NCBI GenBank assembly: GCA_014297435.1
Contig: JACOQA010000004.1
Span: 1 to 64,000, forward strand
DNA length: 64,000 nucleotides
Direction of reading: 5' to 3'
DNA from: Candidatus Nanohaloarchaea archaeon
Lineage (GTDB): Archaea > Nanohalarchaeota > Nanosalinia > Nanosalinales > Nanosalinaceae
Numbering within the stretch: position 1 is the stretch's first letter; every line of letters begins with the position of its first letter. The notes beneath the pieces are model-generated. The model was not told the DNA's origin. It saw nothing but the letters and a program-made list of their open reading frames with translations, and did not search any database. Position numbers and translations under genes: made by a program. Shown piece by piece: positions 39,454 to 47,975 of this stretch.

Positions 39454-40416
39454 TTACAGAACTCTTCTATCTCTTCTCTTAACTTCCGGCGAAAATCTTT
39501 TCTCCAACCTTTTCAGATATTTCTGATCAAGCTTCGCTCTCCTATCTGCCTCCACAATCGGAGAAGGAACAGTGTAACGGTCAGAGCTTTTCATATATAG
39601 TAATTTTGAAGCTATATCATCAGCGTGTTCCGGATCGCCAAAGTAATCGATTCTAAGAGGTAAATCTTGAGAAGAAAGCTTAACATAGAAGGTGTGGATT
39701 CTGTTAACGTCCTGTTCCTCAAGTTTTCCAAGCACAGGATGTTCTACAGGACCTTTTGCATACCGACGTACAAAGCTTCTCTCTCCCTCCTCAAGTATCA
39801 TGTCCATCAAAAGTGTGTCTCTCATCTCACTGATCTCGAAACCCAGCTTCTCTTCGAGTATTTCACCTAGCTTTAAGCCGTAAGAGTCCTCCACTACTCC
39901 TATTAGTTTGCCTGCTCCAGCCATCTTGAAAAGTTCTGTATAGTTTTCAAGTGCTTTATTGTCTTCCAGATAGCTTGGGACCACCGACCCGTCCATCAGC
40001 ACCATATCACACTTCTCAGTCGAATCTATGGCAACCGAAGTTTCTGCTTTCAATCTTTCGGATTCAGCATTCCTATCGATTGAATCTGCCTCCTCCGGTT
40101 CAAAAACATGGTAATCAGGCTCCGGGCTTTTCGAGGGTACGTATTTTGACTCCACTTTATCTTCGGAGAAATCTAGTATGGCTGCGACCGCTCGAATGGC
40201 TACAAGATCCCCTGTAGAGTATCTTTTCTTGATGAGTCCGCCGTCAACTCCTGCGACCTTACCGGGTCGCGTAATTTCAATTTCTTTTCTAAGTTCAGAC
40301 TCTTTAACTACCGCATCTTTTTCGATACTCTCTATATCATCAAATCTTTCCTGAAGATGTGAGCCTTTACTGGTGTTCTCTGAAAGCTTTTCAGCGGCTT
40401 CCTCTATCCCGGGCAT
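39454..40416 (-). CDS. nurA: NurA-domain 5'-3' nuclease
   Basis: The 320-residue product has the NurA pattern. The first catalytic Asp is in KVAGVDGGLIKKRYSTGDLV, a second in DMVLMDGSVVPSYLEDNKAL, a following acidic site in GVVEDSYGLKLGEIL, and the C-terminal HPVLGKLEEQDVNRIHTFYV region is typical. NurA pairs with the HerA ATPase to resect double-strand breaks in archaea. herA is not in this window. The N-terminus is a helical extension (EEAAEKLSENTSKGSHLQER). The HAD gene diverges from it, 38 bp away. Confidence 0.85.
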   Translation of the reverse strand: MPGIEEAAEKLSENTSKGSHLQERFDDIESIEKDAVVKESELRKEIEITRPGKVAGVDGGLIKKRYSTGDLVAIRAVAAILDFSEDKVESKYVPSKSPEPDYHVFEPEEADSIDRNAESERLKAETSVAIDSTEKCDMVLMDGSVVPSYLEDNKALENYTELFKMAGAGKLIGVVEDSYGLKLGEILEEKLGFEISEMRDTLLMDMILEEGERSFVRRYAKGPVEHPVLGKLEEQDVNRIHTFYVKLSSQDLPLRIDYFGDPEHADDIASKLLYMKSSDRYTVPSPIVEADRRAKLDQKYLKRLEKRFSPEVKRRDRRVL

Positions 40417-40454
40417 AAACAGGTATAAGAGGTTTAAAGCTTTAAATCCCGGTT

Positions 40455-41234
40455 ATGGAACTTCACGAACAACTTGAGGAAATCAAATACTTCTTCCTTG
40501 ACCTAGATAAAACGCTCTGGAACTGGGATGACACAATAATAGGAGCCGAAGACTTAGTGCATTCGCTCAGACAGAGGGATAGACAGGTTTATTTCCATAC
40601 AGACAACACCTTATTGACCCGAGAACAGTACGCGAAGAAGCTGACCGGAATGAACATTGGGGCAGAGCCTGAACAGGTTCTGACTGCCGGACATTCCACA
40701 GGTTTGAAACTCGAAAAAGATAATGTAAACAAAGCCTATGTGATCGGAGAATCAGGTCTGATAGAGGAGCTTGAGAGACACGATGTGAAGATGACGGATG
40801 AGGCTGAAAACGTAGTAATGGGTTTCGACAGACAGTTCAGCTATAGAAAGACAAGAAAGGCTATGAAGATCCTAGAAGATGGAGGAAAACTTTATGTCTG
40901 CTCTAACGAACAGGTTTTCAGAACTTCAAAGGTTAAGCAACCCCATCAGGGATTGTTTAACGCCGGCTTCAGACGTTACGACCCTGTTCTTACCGGTAAA
41001 CCAGGTGAAGCGTATATTGATGCTTTTCAGGACTATTTCGATTTCTTCCCCGATCGTTCCTTGCTCGTGGGAGATAGACTTGCGGACGTAGAGCTGGGAA
41101 ACAGGCTTGGAATGAAGACTGGCGCAGTTATGTCAGGTGATATCACAAGAGAGAAGCTTAAGAGGGCTGATGATGTACAGAAACCGGATTTCGGGATTTC
41201 AAGCCTTAACAAGTTGCGAACCAAGTTTGTCTAA
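40455..41234 (+). CDS. HAD-superfamily phosphatase, NagD-like (IIA)
   Basis: The 259-residue product has HAD motif I FFLDLDKTLWNWDD (Asp nucleophile at about residue 17) and motif II YFHTDNTLLTREQYA. A C2-type cap region follows, then motif III with LTGKPGEAYIDAF, and motif IV LLVGDRLADVELGNRLGMKT. NagD-like enzymes dephosphorylate small phosphate esters; the substrate is not predictable. A TATA-like TTTAAATCC about 15-20 bp upstream suggests a short or absent leader. Confidence 0.85.
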   Translation: MELHEQLEEIKYFFLDLDKTLWNWDDTIIGAEDLVHSLRQRDRQVYFHTDNTLLTREQYAKKLTGMNIGAEPEQVLTAGHSTGLKLEKDNVNKAYVIGESGLIEELERHDVKMTDEAENVVMGFDRQFSYRKTRKAMKILEDGGKLYVCSNEQVFRTSKVKQPHQGLFNAGFRRYDPVLTGKPGEAYIDAFQDYFDFFPDRSLLVGDRLADVELGNRLGMKTGAVMSGDITREKLKRADDVQKPDFGISSLNKLRTKFV

Positions 41235-41270
41235 AAACCTTATTTAATTCTTTATGGCTTATCAGTAGTC

Positions 41271-41921
41271 ATGGAACGAGAATTAAATAAAAGCTTTCTG
41301 AGCAGATCATTAGAAGAAGTCGATCTGCACAATATTGCGCCTCCCCAAAGACTGGGAAGAATAATCAATAAAGATACTAGTCCAACTGATTTTGGGGCAG
41401 ACGAAAGCTTTAGAGGTTATCTAGAGGATTCATCGCGTTATGAAAATGTTCCAAGAACCGGACTAAGATTAGATTTTTGGGATTTTCCCGATCATGTCGT
41501 GGATTTTCTGAAAAGAGAGACTGTGGAAGAACACAGTGATGAGGCAGCTGCAGGAGCAGACCTTGCTGGAAAAGCTATAGAAGTTATTGAAGATTCAAGG
41601 TGGAGGAACTCAGGTTTTTCATGTGCCTTACTAAGCGTGCCTCTTAACGTGCCCGAAACAAAGAAAGTTAACGTAAATCAGTATGCAGGTCCTTCAAAGA
41701 TAGATGTTGCAGCCCCTATACCGGAAGAATATCGTCAGGATGATCGTCTCTCTCAATTTACTGAAGATAATTCAGTAGGGGTGCTAGTGGACGATAATAC
41801 CGTTCTAGCCACTCAACTTGAATATATGATGGACGAACTGGAAGATCAAGGTTACGAATTCGAAGATCTATACCGAATGGGCTTTGAGGAGACAGTAGAG
41901 GGCTACAAGCTTAATTGGTAA
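41271..41921 (+). CDS. hypothetical acidic protein upstream of metG
   Basis: A 216-residue soluble protein with an even acidic composition (GLRLDFWDFPDHVVDFLKRE; later AGPSKIDVAAPIPEEYRQDD). No signal peptide or catalytic motif recognised. It ends 48 bp before the inferred AUU start of metG and is read in the same direction, so the two may be co-transcribed. Confidence 0.6.
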   Translation: MERELNKSFLSRSLEEVDLHNIAPPQRLGRIINKDTSPTDFGADESFRGYLEDSSRYENVPRTGLRLDFWDFPDHVVDFLKRETVEEHSDEAAAGADLAGKAIEVIEDSRWRNSGFSCALLSVPLNVPETKKVNVNQYAGPSKIDVAAPIPEEYRQDDRLSQFTEDNSVGVLVDDNTVLATQLEYMMDELEDQGYEFEDLYRMGFEETVEGYKLNW

Positions 41922-41969
41922 AGGAGTTAAAAGATTCTTCTTCCTTTTCAACCTATAGGTGAACTGAAA

Positions 41970-44042
41970 ATTAAAGACCGCGTAACCGTTACATCCGCAC
42001 TTCCATACATTCACGGCGTTCCACACTTAGGAAATATTGTAGGATCTCTACTGCCTGCGGATATCTTCCACCGATATCTCGACGTAAAAGGCAAGGATAA
42101 CGTCTACATCTGTGGAAGCGATGTCCATGGAACACCTCTCGAACTTGAATCAATCGAAAGAGGTGTTGATGTAGAGGAACTGAAGCAGGAGCAGCACGAA
42201 AAGACGAAGGAAGTGCTTGAAAGGTTCGACATGGACTTCTCAATTTACTCGGATACTGACTGCGAACACAACAAGAAGCAGACTTACGACATGTTCGAGG
42301 AGCTTTACTGCAGCGGTTACATCAAACAGAAAGAACAGAACCTTCCATACTGTTTAAATGATAGAAGATTTCTGCCTGACAGGTATATTGAAGGAGAATG
42401 TCCTCACTGTGGAGGTTTAGCTCGTGGTGACCAGTGCGATGACTGTGGTAAACTGGTTGAACCTCAAGAGCTTGATAATAAGGAATGTCAGATCTGCGGC
42501 AACTCAAACATCGAGTTCAGAGACACGAAACATCTTTTCCTCGACCTAGAACCGTTTAAGGAAGATCTAAATGAATGGATAGATTCAGATCCTGTTCCTG
42601 TGAACATGGAGAAGCAGGTTGAAAACGATATTGCAGAAGCTGAGGACCGCTCAATTACTAGAGATCAGAAGTGGGGATTCGACGTCCCAGTTGAAAGAGT
42701 GAACAAGAGGATCGAAGAAGAGAATCTTGATGTCCCAAAACTTGGCGAAGAGTTTGAGGACAAAGTTCTCTATGTGTGGTTTGACGCTCCAATAGGTTAT
42801 ATCGGGTTTACCAGAGAGCTTTTTGATGATAACGATGAGTGGAAGGATTACTGGATGAATGATAGGAGCGATGTTTTCTACTCGATCGGGAAAGACAATG
42901 CTATCTTCCACACAGTTATCTGGCCAAGTATGCTGAAGGGATCCTCAACAGAGGAAGAGAGTTATACTCTTCCTACATATGAGTTTATCCAGCAGTACCT
43001 TCTGGCTGAGGACACCAAGTTCTCGAAGTCAAGAGGTAAAGGACTGAGTACTGAGGAGGCGCTTGACATGTATCCTTCGGATTACTGGCGTTTTTACCTG
43101 GCACGAAACATTCCATCACACCACGACACGAGATTTGAATGGCAGGACTTTGAGAAAGAGATCAACAACGTGTTAAACGATACTGTCGGCAACTTTGTCA
43201 ACCGTACTCTTTCTCTGGCTGAGAAATGGTTCGACAACCAGGTTCCTGATCCGGAACTAGAAGAGAGGGATGAGGAGATTGTTGAGGAAGCCGAGGAAAT
43301 TGTTCAAGAGTACGAGAGGAAGTTTGAGGAGCATGACTTGAAGGAGGCTCTTGACGAGGCTTTGAAGCTAGCCAGGCTCGGAGACCAGTATCTTTCAGAC
43401 GAAGAACCTTGGAACAATGAGGAAAGAAGAGAGGAAACAATCCATGTTTCAATCCAGTTGTGTAGGGCTATCGGAGCCACTTTGTATCCTTACACTCCCG
43501 AAGCTTCTGAGAAGATCGGAGACATGCTTAACACAGAGATAGATACTTCGGAAAGTGTTGACGAGTTTTCGGATCCTCTACTAGGAGGGGTAAACTCAGG
43601 TCATGAACTAGGTGAGAGAGAAATCCTCTTCGAGAAGATCGATGTGGAGGAAGACCGAGAAAATGAGGATGAATCAGAGGAAGAGGTAAACGATGAACTG
43701 AAACGTTTGAACTCGGAAACAGTCGGCTTTGAAGAGTTCGGAGAAAACGAAATCAGGATCGGAAAAGTTCTTTCTGTAGACGAACATCCTAATGCCGACA
43801 AACTATACAAGATCAGGATTGATGTAGGAGGAGCAGAACTACAGACATGTGCAGGTTTGAAGAACTATTACTCGAAGGACGAACTTGAGAACAGGAAAGT
43901 TGTTGTCCTTGCTAACCTCGAACCTGCCGAGCTTAGAGGAGAGAAAAGCGAGTGCATGATCCTAGTTGCGGAAGATGAAGAAGGGAACGTCTCCTTGTTA
44001 GAGACGGGAGAGGAAATGAAAGAAGGAAGCGAAATTAAATAG
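41970..44042 (+). CDS. metG: methionyl-tRNA synthetase, probable AUU start
   Basis: This is class I MetRS of about 690 residues with a C-terminal tRNA-binding domain. The N-terminus KDRVTVTSALPYIHGVPHLG carries the HIGH-type motif. The zinc knuckles are CPHCGGLARGDQCDDC and CQICGN, and the KMSKS-type loop is KFSKSRGKGL. The last ~110 residues form an EMAP/Trbp111-like domain (EIRIGKVLSVDEHPNADKLY). The frame is open from TAA 41928-41930, but it has no ATG, GTG or TTG until GTG 42213, which would delete the HIGH motif. ATT 41970-41972 follows AGGTGA (41957-41962) by 7 nt and gives the normal family N-terminus. An alternative ATT at 41934 follows AAGGAG (41921-41926). The use of AUU is inferred. 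Confidence 0.92.
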   Translation: MKDRVTVTSALPYIHGVPHLGNIVGSLLPADIFHRYLDVKGKDNVYICGSDVHGTPLELESIERGVDVEELKQEQHEKTKEVLERFDMDFSIYSDTDCEHNKKQTYDMFEELYCSGYIKQKEQNLPYCLNDRRFLPDRYIEGECPHCGGLARGDQCDDCGKLVEPQELDNKECQICGNSNIEFRDTKHLFLDLEPFKEDLNEWIDSDPVPVNMEKQVENDIAEAEDRSITRDQKWGFDVPVERVNKRIEEENLDVPKLGEEFEDKVLYVWFDAPIGYIGFTRELFDDNDEWKDYWMNDRSDVFYSIGKDNAIFHTVIWPSMLKGSSTEEESYTLPTYEFIQQYLLAEDTKFSKSRGKGLSTEEALDMYPSDYWRFYLARNIPSHHDTRFEWQDFEKEINNVLNDTVGNFVNRTLSLAEKWFDNQVPDPELEERDEEIVEEAEEIVQEYERKFEEHDLKEALDEALKLARLGDQYLSDEEPWNNEERREETIHVSIQLCRAIGATLYPYTPEASEKIGDMLNTEIDTSESVDEFSDPLLGGVNSGHELGEREILFEKIDVEEDRENEDESEEEVNDELKRLNSETVGFEEFGENEIRIGKVLSVDEHPNADKLYKIRIDVGGAELQTCAGLKNYYSKDELENRKVVVLANLEPAELRGEKSECMILVAEDEEGNVSLLETGEEMKEGSEIK

Positions 44043-44045
44043 AAG

Positions 44046-44333
44046 TTAATTAAGCTCTATCCTGTCTATTCCTTTCTTTTTCGCTTCTCTTACTAGAGGA
44101 TTATCATCTATCACAAAATCATTCTCTTCATAACCTGTTTCTTCCTCCACAGTCTCTCCTCTCACACGCGTATCTAGACTTCCGTGTGTTCCTCTTGCTT
44201 CAAACTTATAGGATGCCTCTGTCTGTTCAAGCTGGTCCATGAGTTCTCCGATTGGTTTTTCGTTCAGATGTTCACCGTCATCCAAAGCGGCGGTATGGTC
44301 GTATACTTCGTCTGATCCACTTTCATAGTCCAT
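44046..44333 (-). CDS. hypothetical acidic protein, last gene of a three-gene unit
   Basis: A 95-residue acidic protein from ATG 44333, which overlaps the stop of the preceding gene (TAAAATGG around 44333-44337); longer in-frame starts reach into that gene. It contains EASYKFEARGTHGSLDTRVR and no known motif. Coupled translation with the upstream 157-residue protein is likely. Confidence 0.5.
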   Translation of the reverse strand: MDYESGSDEVYDHTAALDDGEHLNEKPIGELMDQLEQTEASYKFEARGTHGSLDTRVRGETVEEETGYEENDFVIDDNPLVREAKKKGIDRIELN

Positions 44334-44334
44334 T

Positions 44335-44808
44335 TTAGTAGCCTCCATCGGGAATATATCCTTCTCCAAGTTTCTCCTTGATCTCTGGTACACAAGGTTC
44401 GTCAAGGGATTCTACAACTGTTTCAAGATCTTCCGTCTTTTCTGATCTGTAAACTTCGACTGAATCGGGCGATTTACCGTTTACTTCAATTCTTTCGTAA
44501 AGCCTTTCTCCTTCATCGTTCTTTATTGCAGTTGTCTTGTGTTTCTTACCGTCTACATCAAATTCTGCAGTCTCAATAGTATAGGCTGAACTGTCGACCA
44601 GAACTTTTGTAGTGTTAAGCCCCCCATCTTCTGAGCTGGCTGCTTCAGCCACCAAGTGGCGTTCTTCCATAGGGCGATACGCTTCCATCTGACCGTATCC
44701 GCCATCAGTTCTAGCCTCCTCGTTTAAGTTTTCTGGATTGTCGAGTTCCAGTTTTGGAACATCTTCTTCCAAAATGGTTTCTATTTTGCTGTCTGTATTG
44801 CTGTTCAT
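44335..44808 (-). CDS. hypothetical acidic protein
   Basis: A 157-residue soluble protein, Glu/Asp-rich with a beta-rich middle (SAYTIETAEFDVDGKKHKTT). GGTGA lies 7 nt before its ATG inside the preceding 37-codon frame, and its ATG overlaps that frame's stop (ATGA). It ends with EGYIPDGGY. No family recognised. Confidence 0.55.
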   Translation of the reverse strand: MNSNTDSKIETILEEDVPKLELDNPENLNEEARTDGGYGQMEAYRPMEERHLVAEAASSEDGGLNTTKVLVDSSAYTIETAEFDVDGKKHKTTAIKNDEGERLYERIEVNGKSPDSVEVYRSEKTEDLETVVESLDEPCVPEIKEKLGEGYIPDGGY

Positions 44809-44918
44809 TTTGTGTTCACCTCAATTTTCTGTTTCGTAATTTGTCTTGTTCCAACCTCTTCGTTGAGTTCTTCGAGGCTTTCGTTGGTCGCGTTGTCGTA
44901 AATCACGTCCGGACTCAT
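44805..44918 (-). CDS. 37-residue microprotein coupled to the next gene
   Basis: A frame from ATG 44918 to TGA 44805-44807 encodes MSPDVIYDNATNESLEELNE and 17 more residues, acidic like its neighbours. Its stop overlaps the ATG of the following gene (ATGA). A TATA-like TTTTTATG at about 44940-44949 on the minus strand is 25 bp upstream, so the mRNA is probably leaderless. It may be a functional small protein or a leader that couples translation. Confidence 0.55.
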   Translation of the reverse strand: MSPDVIYDNATNESLEELNEEVGTRQITKQKIEVNTK

Positions 44919-45102
44919 GTGTTGTTATTACTTAGTGACACATAAAAAGGTTGTGGTGCACCGCAACCTAACCGATATTTCAAACCTCAAAATATATAAC
45001 GCGGAACATCAGAGAAAACTAGATCCTGATTCCCGAAAATATCAACCTAATAATTCTCAGCAATGCCTTTCCCCATTATCTTTAGAGCAGGTAGATAGCC
45101 AC

Positions 45103-45361
45103 CTAAACCAATCCTTCATAAGTATCCAGGGCTTCTTCCACCAAATCAACCCCATCAACAACTTGATCTAAGAACTCAAAACGGAAAACATCTTCTTGTC
45201 TAGATCTGGGTCCATAGACACAAGATAAGAATATCCCCCCAAGACCTCGAAAAATATTCAAATTCCTCATTTACTTCAGAAGCCATACCCATATCCACGT
45301 AGACTCCAAGAAATACCTCTTCTCCTGATTTAGAAACTGAATCTATGAACGAGATATAGTT
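45103..45361 (-). pseudogene. 5'-truncated gene frameshifted at a six-G run
   Basis: On the minus strand a coding-like frame opens at 45361 after a stop and reads YISFIDSVSKSGEEVFLGVY then MASEVNEEFEYFSRSWG. At GGGGGG (45240-45235) the sense continues in another frame: IFLSCVYGPRSRQEDVFRFE then FLDQVVDGVDLVEEALDTYE, ending at TAG 45103. Adding or removing bases in the G run would join the halves into about 85 residues. No start codon is available near the 5' end, so the gene is also truncated there. The rest of 44919-45398 holds only promoter-like A/T-rich sequence. Family unknown. Confidence 0.6.
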
Positions 45362-45398
45362 TCAAAATATAAAATACTGAATTTCAGGTAGCAAAGAT

Positions 45399-46178
45399 AT
45401 GAAACTCAAGTTTCTAGGAACCGGCGGAGGAAGATATGCCACAGGAAAACAGCTAAGAAAAACAGGCGGAATAATTGTGAAAACCGATGAAACACAGATC
45501 CATATTGATCCGGGTCCTGGCGCACTCGTCGAAACACACTCAGAACTAGAGAAACCAGAAGATACGGAAGCAATCATAGTTTCCCACGGTCACCCTGACC
45601 ACTCGAACGATGCAGAACCTATTATTGAGATGATGACTCACTGCTTTGAACATCCCGGAACCGTTTTTGCTTCCGAAAGCGTTCTCTCAGGTTTCGGCGA
45701 GATCGAGAAAGGGATCAGCACTTACCACCAAAACCTCTGTGGGAAAGTCAAAACACTTGAAGAAGGTACAGAGGTCGAGTTCAAGGACGTGAAAATTGAG
45801 TCCCAACAAATGTTCCACTCAGATCCTAGAACACAGGGATTCACAATTGAGACCGGTGAGAAGAGGATCGGTTTCTGGACAGACACCGAGTACTCAGAAG
45901 AACTACTTGATCTTTACGAAGGCTGTGACACCATGGTCATTTACTGTTCCAGACCGAGAAGCAACGAGATTCCGAGCCATACCTCAATAGAAAAGGTGCC
46001 GGACATAATCAAGTCAGTTCAACCTCAAACAGCTATACTGACACACTTCGGCTCTAAATTTTTGGAGTCGGACATGGAAGCAGAACGAGAATGGATAGAG
46101 GAGAAAGTAGAATCGAAAGTTATATTGGCGGAGGATGGAATGGAGTTTCCCGGGAATCGTAGTTTAGGCGACTTTTAG
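45399..46178 (+). CDS. metallo-beta-lactamase-fold hydrolase
   Basis: The 259-residue product has the MBL core: MKLKFLGTGGGRYATGKQLR, GGIIVKTDETQIHIDPGPGA, and the metal motif SHGHPDHSNDAEP (HxHxDH, about residue 63-68). ERIGFWTDTEYSEELLDLYE-type middle blocks and a C-terminal AILTHFGSKFLE follow. It lacks the beta-CASP insert of RNase J types. It is probably an RNase Z-like or small-molecule hydrolase; the substrate is unknown. A TATA-like AAAATATAAAAT about 30 bp upstream fits a leaderless start. Confidence 0.8.
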   Translation: MKLKFLGTGGGRYATGKQLRKTGGIIVKTDETQIHIDPGPGALVETHSELEKPEDTEAIIVSHGHPDHSNDAEPIIEMMTHCFEHPGTVFASESVLSGFGEIEKGISTYHQNLCGKVKTLEEGTEVEFKDVKIESQQMFHSDPRTQGFTIETGEKRIGFWTDTEYSEELLDLYEGCDTMVIYCSRPRSNEIPSHTSIEKVPDIIKSVQPQTAILTHFGSKFLESDMEAEREWIEEKVESKVILAEDGMEFPGNRSLGDF

Positions 46179-46192
46179 CATTTTAAGAAGTT

Positions 46193-47650
46193 TTAGGCTG
46201 CAGCCTCGGACTGAGATTCTGCCTCGGGCTGAGGTTGCTCTTCCTTATTTGCTGCTTCCTGTTGGCTCATCTGCTGATTTACAAATCCAGGAACTTCGTT
46301 AGGCATCAAGCCTCTTTTAGTAAGATCCTTTGCGATCTGTTCAGATTGGTCTCCAGGAATTTCAGGCAACATCGTTGATATCACGTTAGCTGACTCAGAT
46401 ACTATTTCTTCATCGGTCATTCCTCCCGGACCGTATTGGTTTACGTGTACTTCGTCTCCGACACCTAACTTAGAGTATGTCTCCGCAGAGTTCACAGCAA
46501 CAGATTCTTCGTACTCTTCTACCATGTTTTCATGGTTGTGACCACCAACATGAGCCACTACATTATCGTACTCTTCGACAAGAGATCTCTGTGCTATCGA
46601 ACCATATTCCCCTAGGATGTCTTGGTGTCCCGCAAGCACAACAGGACCATCGTGCCCCTCAATCATAGGCTCAATAGGCTCTCTTACCTCTTCAAACGTC
46701 TCCATCGCATCTTCCTTCTCATCCAGATAGTTCTCATGCTCATCATTTCTGAGGTCTTCAGGTATCTCTTTCAATTCAAGTTCTTCGGCATCTAGTCCAA
46801 TATCTCCGTGTCCGAATAGGCTGCCTACATATTCTACAACCGAGCCCACTACAGGTATGCTCCCCAATATACCGTAATCCGGCTCTTGAGATTCTTCCAT
46901 GGTTTCAACGATATTTTCAAGCTCCTCCCCCTCATAAATTTCTTCAAGTTCTGGCTCTTCAAGGTATTTTTCTTCGATTTCAGGTTCGACGCCGTGAGAT
47001 GCGCCTACGATTCTAAGATCTCCTATATCGACATAGTCGTTTTCCAGGTCTTTGACGTCGTAGTCTTCTATAAGGAATTCTCTGAGATTGTTCTCACCTT
47101 CATACTCCTCGAATCTTTCTTCAGCTCTCTCCTCTACAGCTTTCTTGAACGCATCAGCATCATTTGTAGGATGTGATCCGTAAACGTGATCGTGGTTGCC
47201 TGGAAGATCTCCTATTTCAACTTCTAGCTCGTCTTTTATTTTGCTCATTCCTTCGAAGTGGCTGACCTGTCCATCAATATATTCATCTATAAGGTCTTCC
47301 TCGAAGTCTTCAGGTTCATAGTTGTCATCATCGTCAAAGCTAACAACCTGAGGCGGAAGTTTGAAGTTGTCTCCCGAGTTAACTACATAGTCTATCTCAT
47401 CTTCCTCGAATTCTTCGACTATATCATCATAAGGCTCATCAAGTTCGGAGTCGCTCAGGTGGAGAATGTTTGCATCGTAGTCCTCAGAGCCATCTAAGTT
47501 CGGGACATCGTAGCTGTCAATTACTTCCGGTTCGTATGCTTCTTTAGTTTGACCAGCAGGGTTCTGAGGCTCTGAGTCTGGTACAGATGGTGTTTCGGGA
47601 GATACTGTTCCCTCAGGTTGAGAAGAGTCTTGAGTTTCAGCCTTGCTCAT
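46193..47650 (-). CDS. calcineurin-like phosphoesterase with acidic inserts
   Basis: This 485-residue acidic protein has calcineurin-like metal motifs in order: ILHLSDSELDEPYDDIV (where the usual DxH reads DSE), YVVNSGDNFKLPP (GD), GDLPGNHDHVYGSH (GNHD), PVVLAGHQDILG and VAHVGGHNHENMVEEY (GHxH). The changed first motif may alter metal binding. A long acidic insert lies at about 195-320. The C-terminus is Gln/Glu/Ala-rich and disordered. There is no signal peptide. It resembles archaeal metallophosphatases of unknown substrate. Confidence 0.75.
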   Translation of the reverse strand: MSKAETQDSSQPEGTVSPETPSVPDSEPQNPAGQTKEAYEPEVIDSYDVPNLDGSEDYDANILHLSDSELDEPYDDIVEEFEEDEIDYVVNSGDNFKLPPQVVSFDDDDNYEPEDFEEDLIDEYIDGQVSHFEGMSKIKDELEVEIGDLPGNHDHVYGSHPTNDADAFKKAVEERAEERFEEYEGENNLREFLIEDYDVKDLENDYVDIGDLRIVGASHGVEPEIEEKYLEEPELEEIYEGEELENIVETMEESQEPDYGILGSIPVVGSVVEYVGSLFGHGDIGLDAEELELKEIPEDLRNDEHENYLDEKEDAMETFEEVREPIEPMIEGHDGPVVLAGHQDILGEYGSIAQRSLVEEYDNVVAHVGGHNHENMVEEYEESVAVNSAETYSKLGVGDEVHVNQYGPGGMTDEEIVSESANVISTMLPEIPGDQSEQIAKDLTKRGLMPNEVPGFVNQQMSQQEAANKEEQPQPEAESQSEAAA

Positions 47651-47771
47651 ATTGGTTAATGGTGGACGAAGAAATATAAAGCTTTTGTTACCTGATGATC
47701 AACACATATTTCTCTGAACTTTCTTTTCAGAAAGCCCTAAAAAATTCATTTCTAATTACTTATTCATGAGC

Positions 47772-47841
47772 TTGAAGGCAACTCCGGGTGGACGCTTTGT
47801 ACTCCGGGAAAACACAGTTCTACAGTAGCTCCAGCCTTCAA
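47772..47841 (+). ncRNA. candidate hairpin RNA upstream of valS
   Basis: Within the 325-bp gap before valS, TTGAAGGC (47772-47779) pairs perfectly with GCCTTCAA (47834-47841). The enclosed ~54 nt contain ACTCCGGG twice (47780-47787 and 47801-47808) and an imperfect inner stem CTTTGT/ACACAG. CTCCGG also recurs near the valS start (47942-47947). It could be a small RNA or part of a valS leader. No reading frame is convincing here. Evidence is limited to complementarity. Confidence 0.35.
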
Positions 47842-47975
47842 AATATCCTGATTATCTCAACTAATTTTTCTCGTGATTTATCTATGAAACTGAAACACCT
47901 AGACTTAACGCTTTCGCAGCTTCAAAACCCATTTAACGCTTCTCCGGAAATCCGGGAAACAAGAGGCTACTAAAA

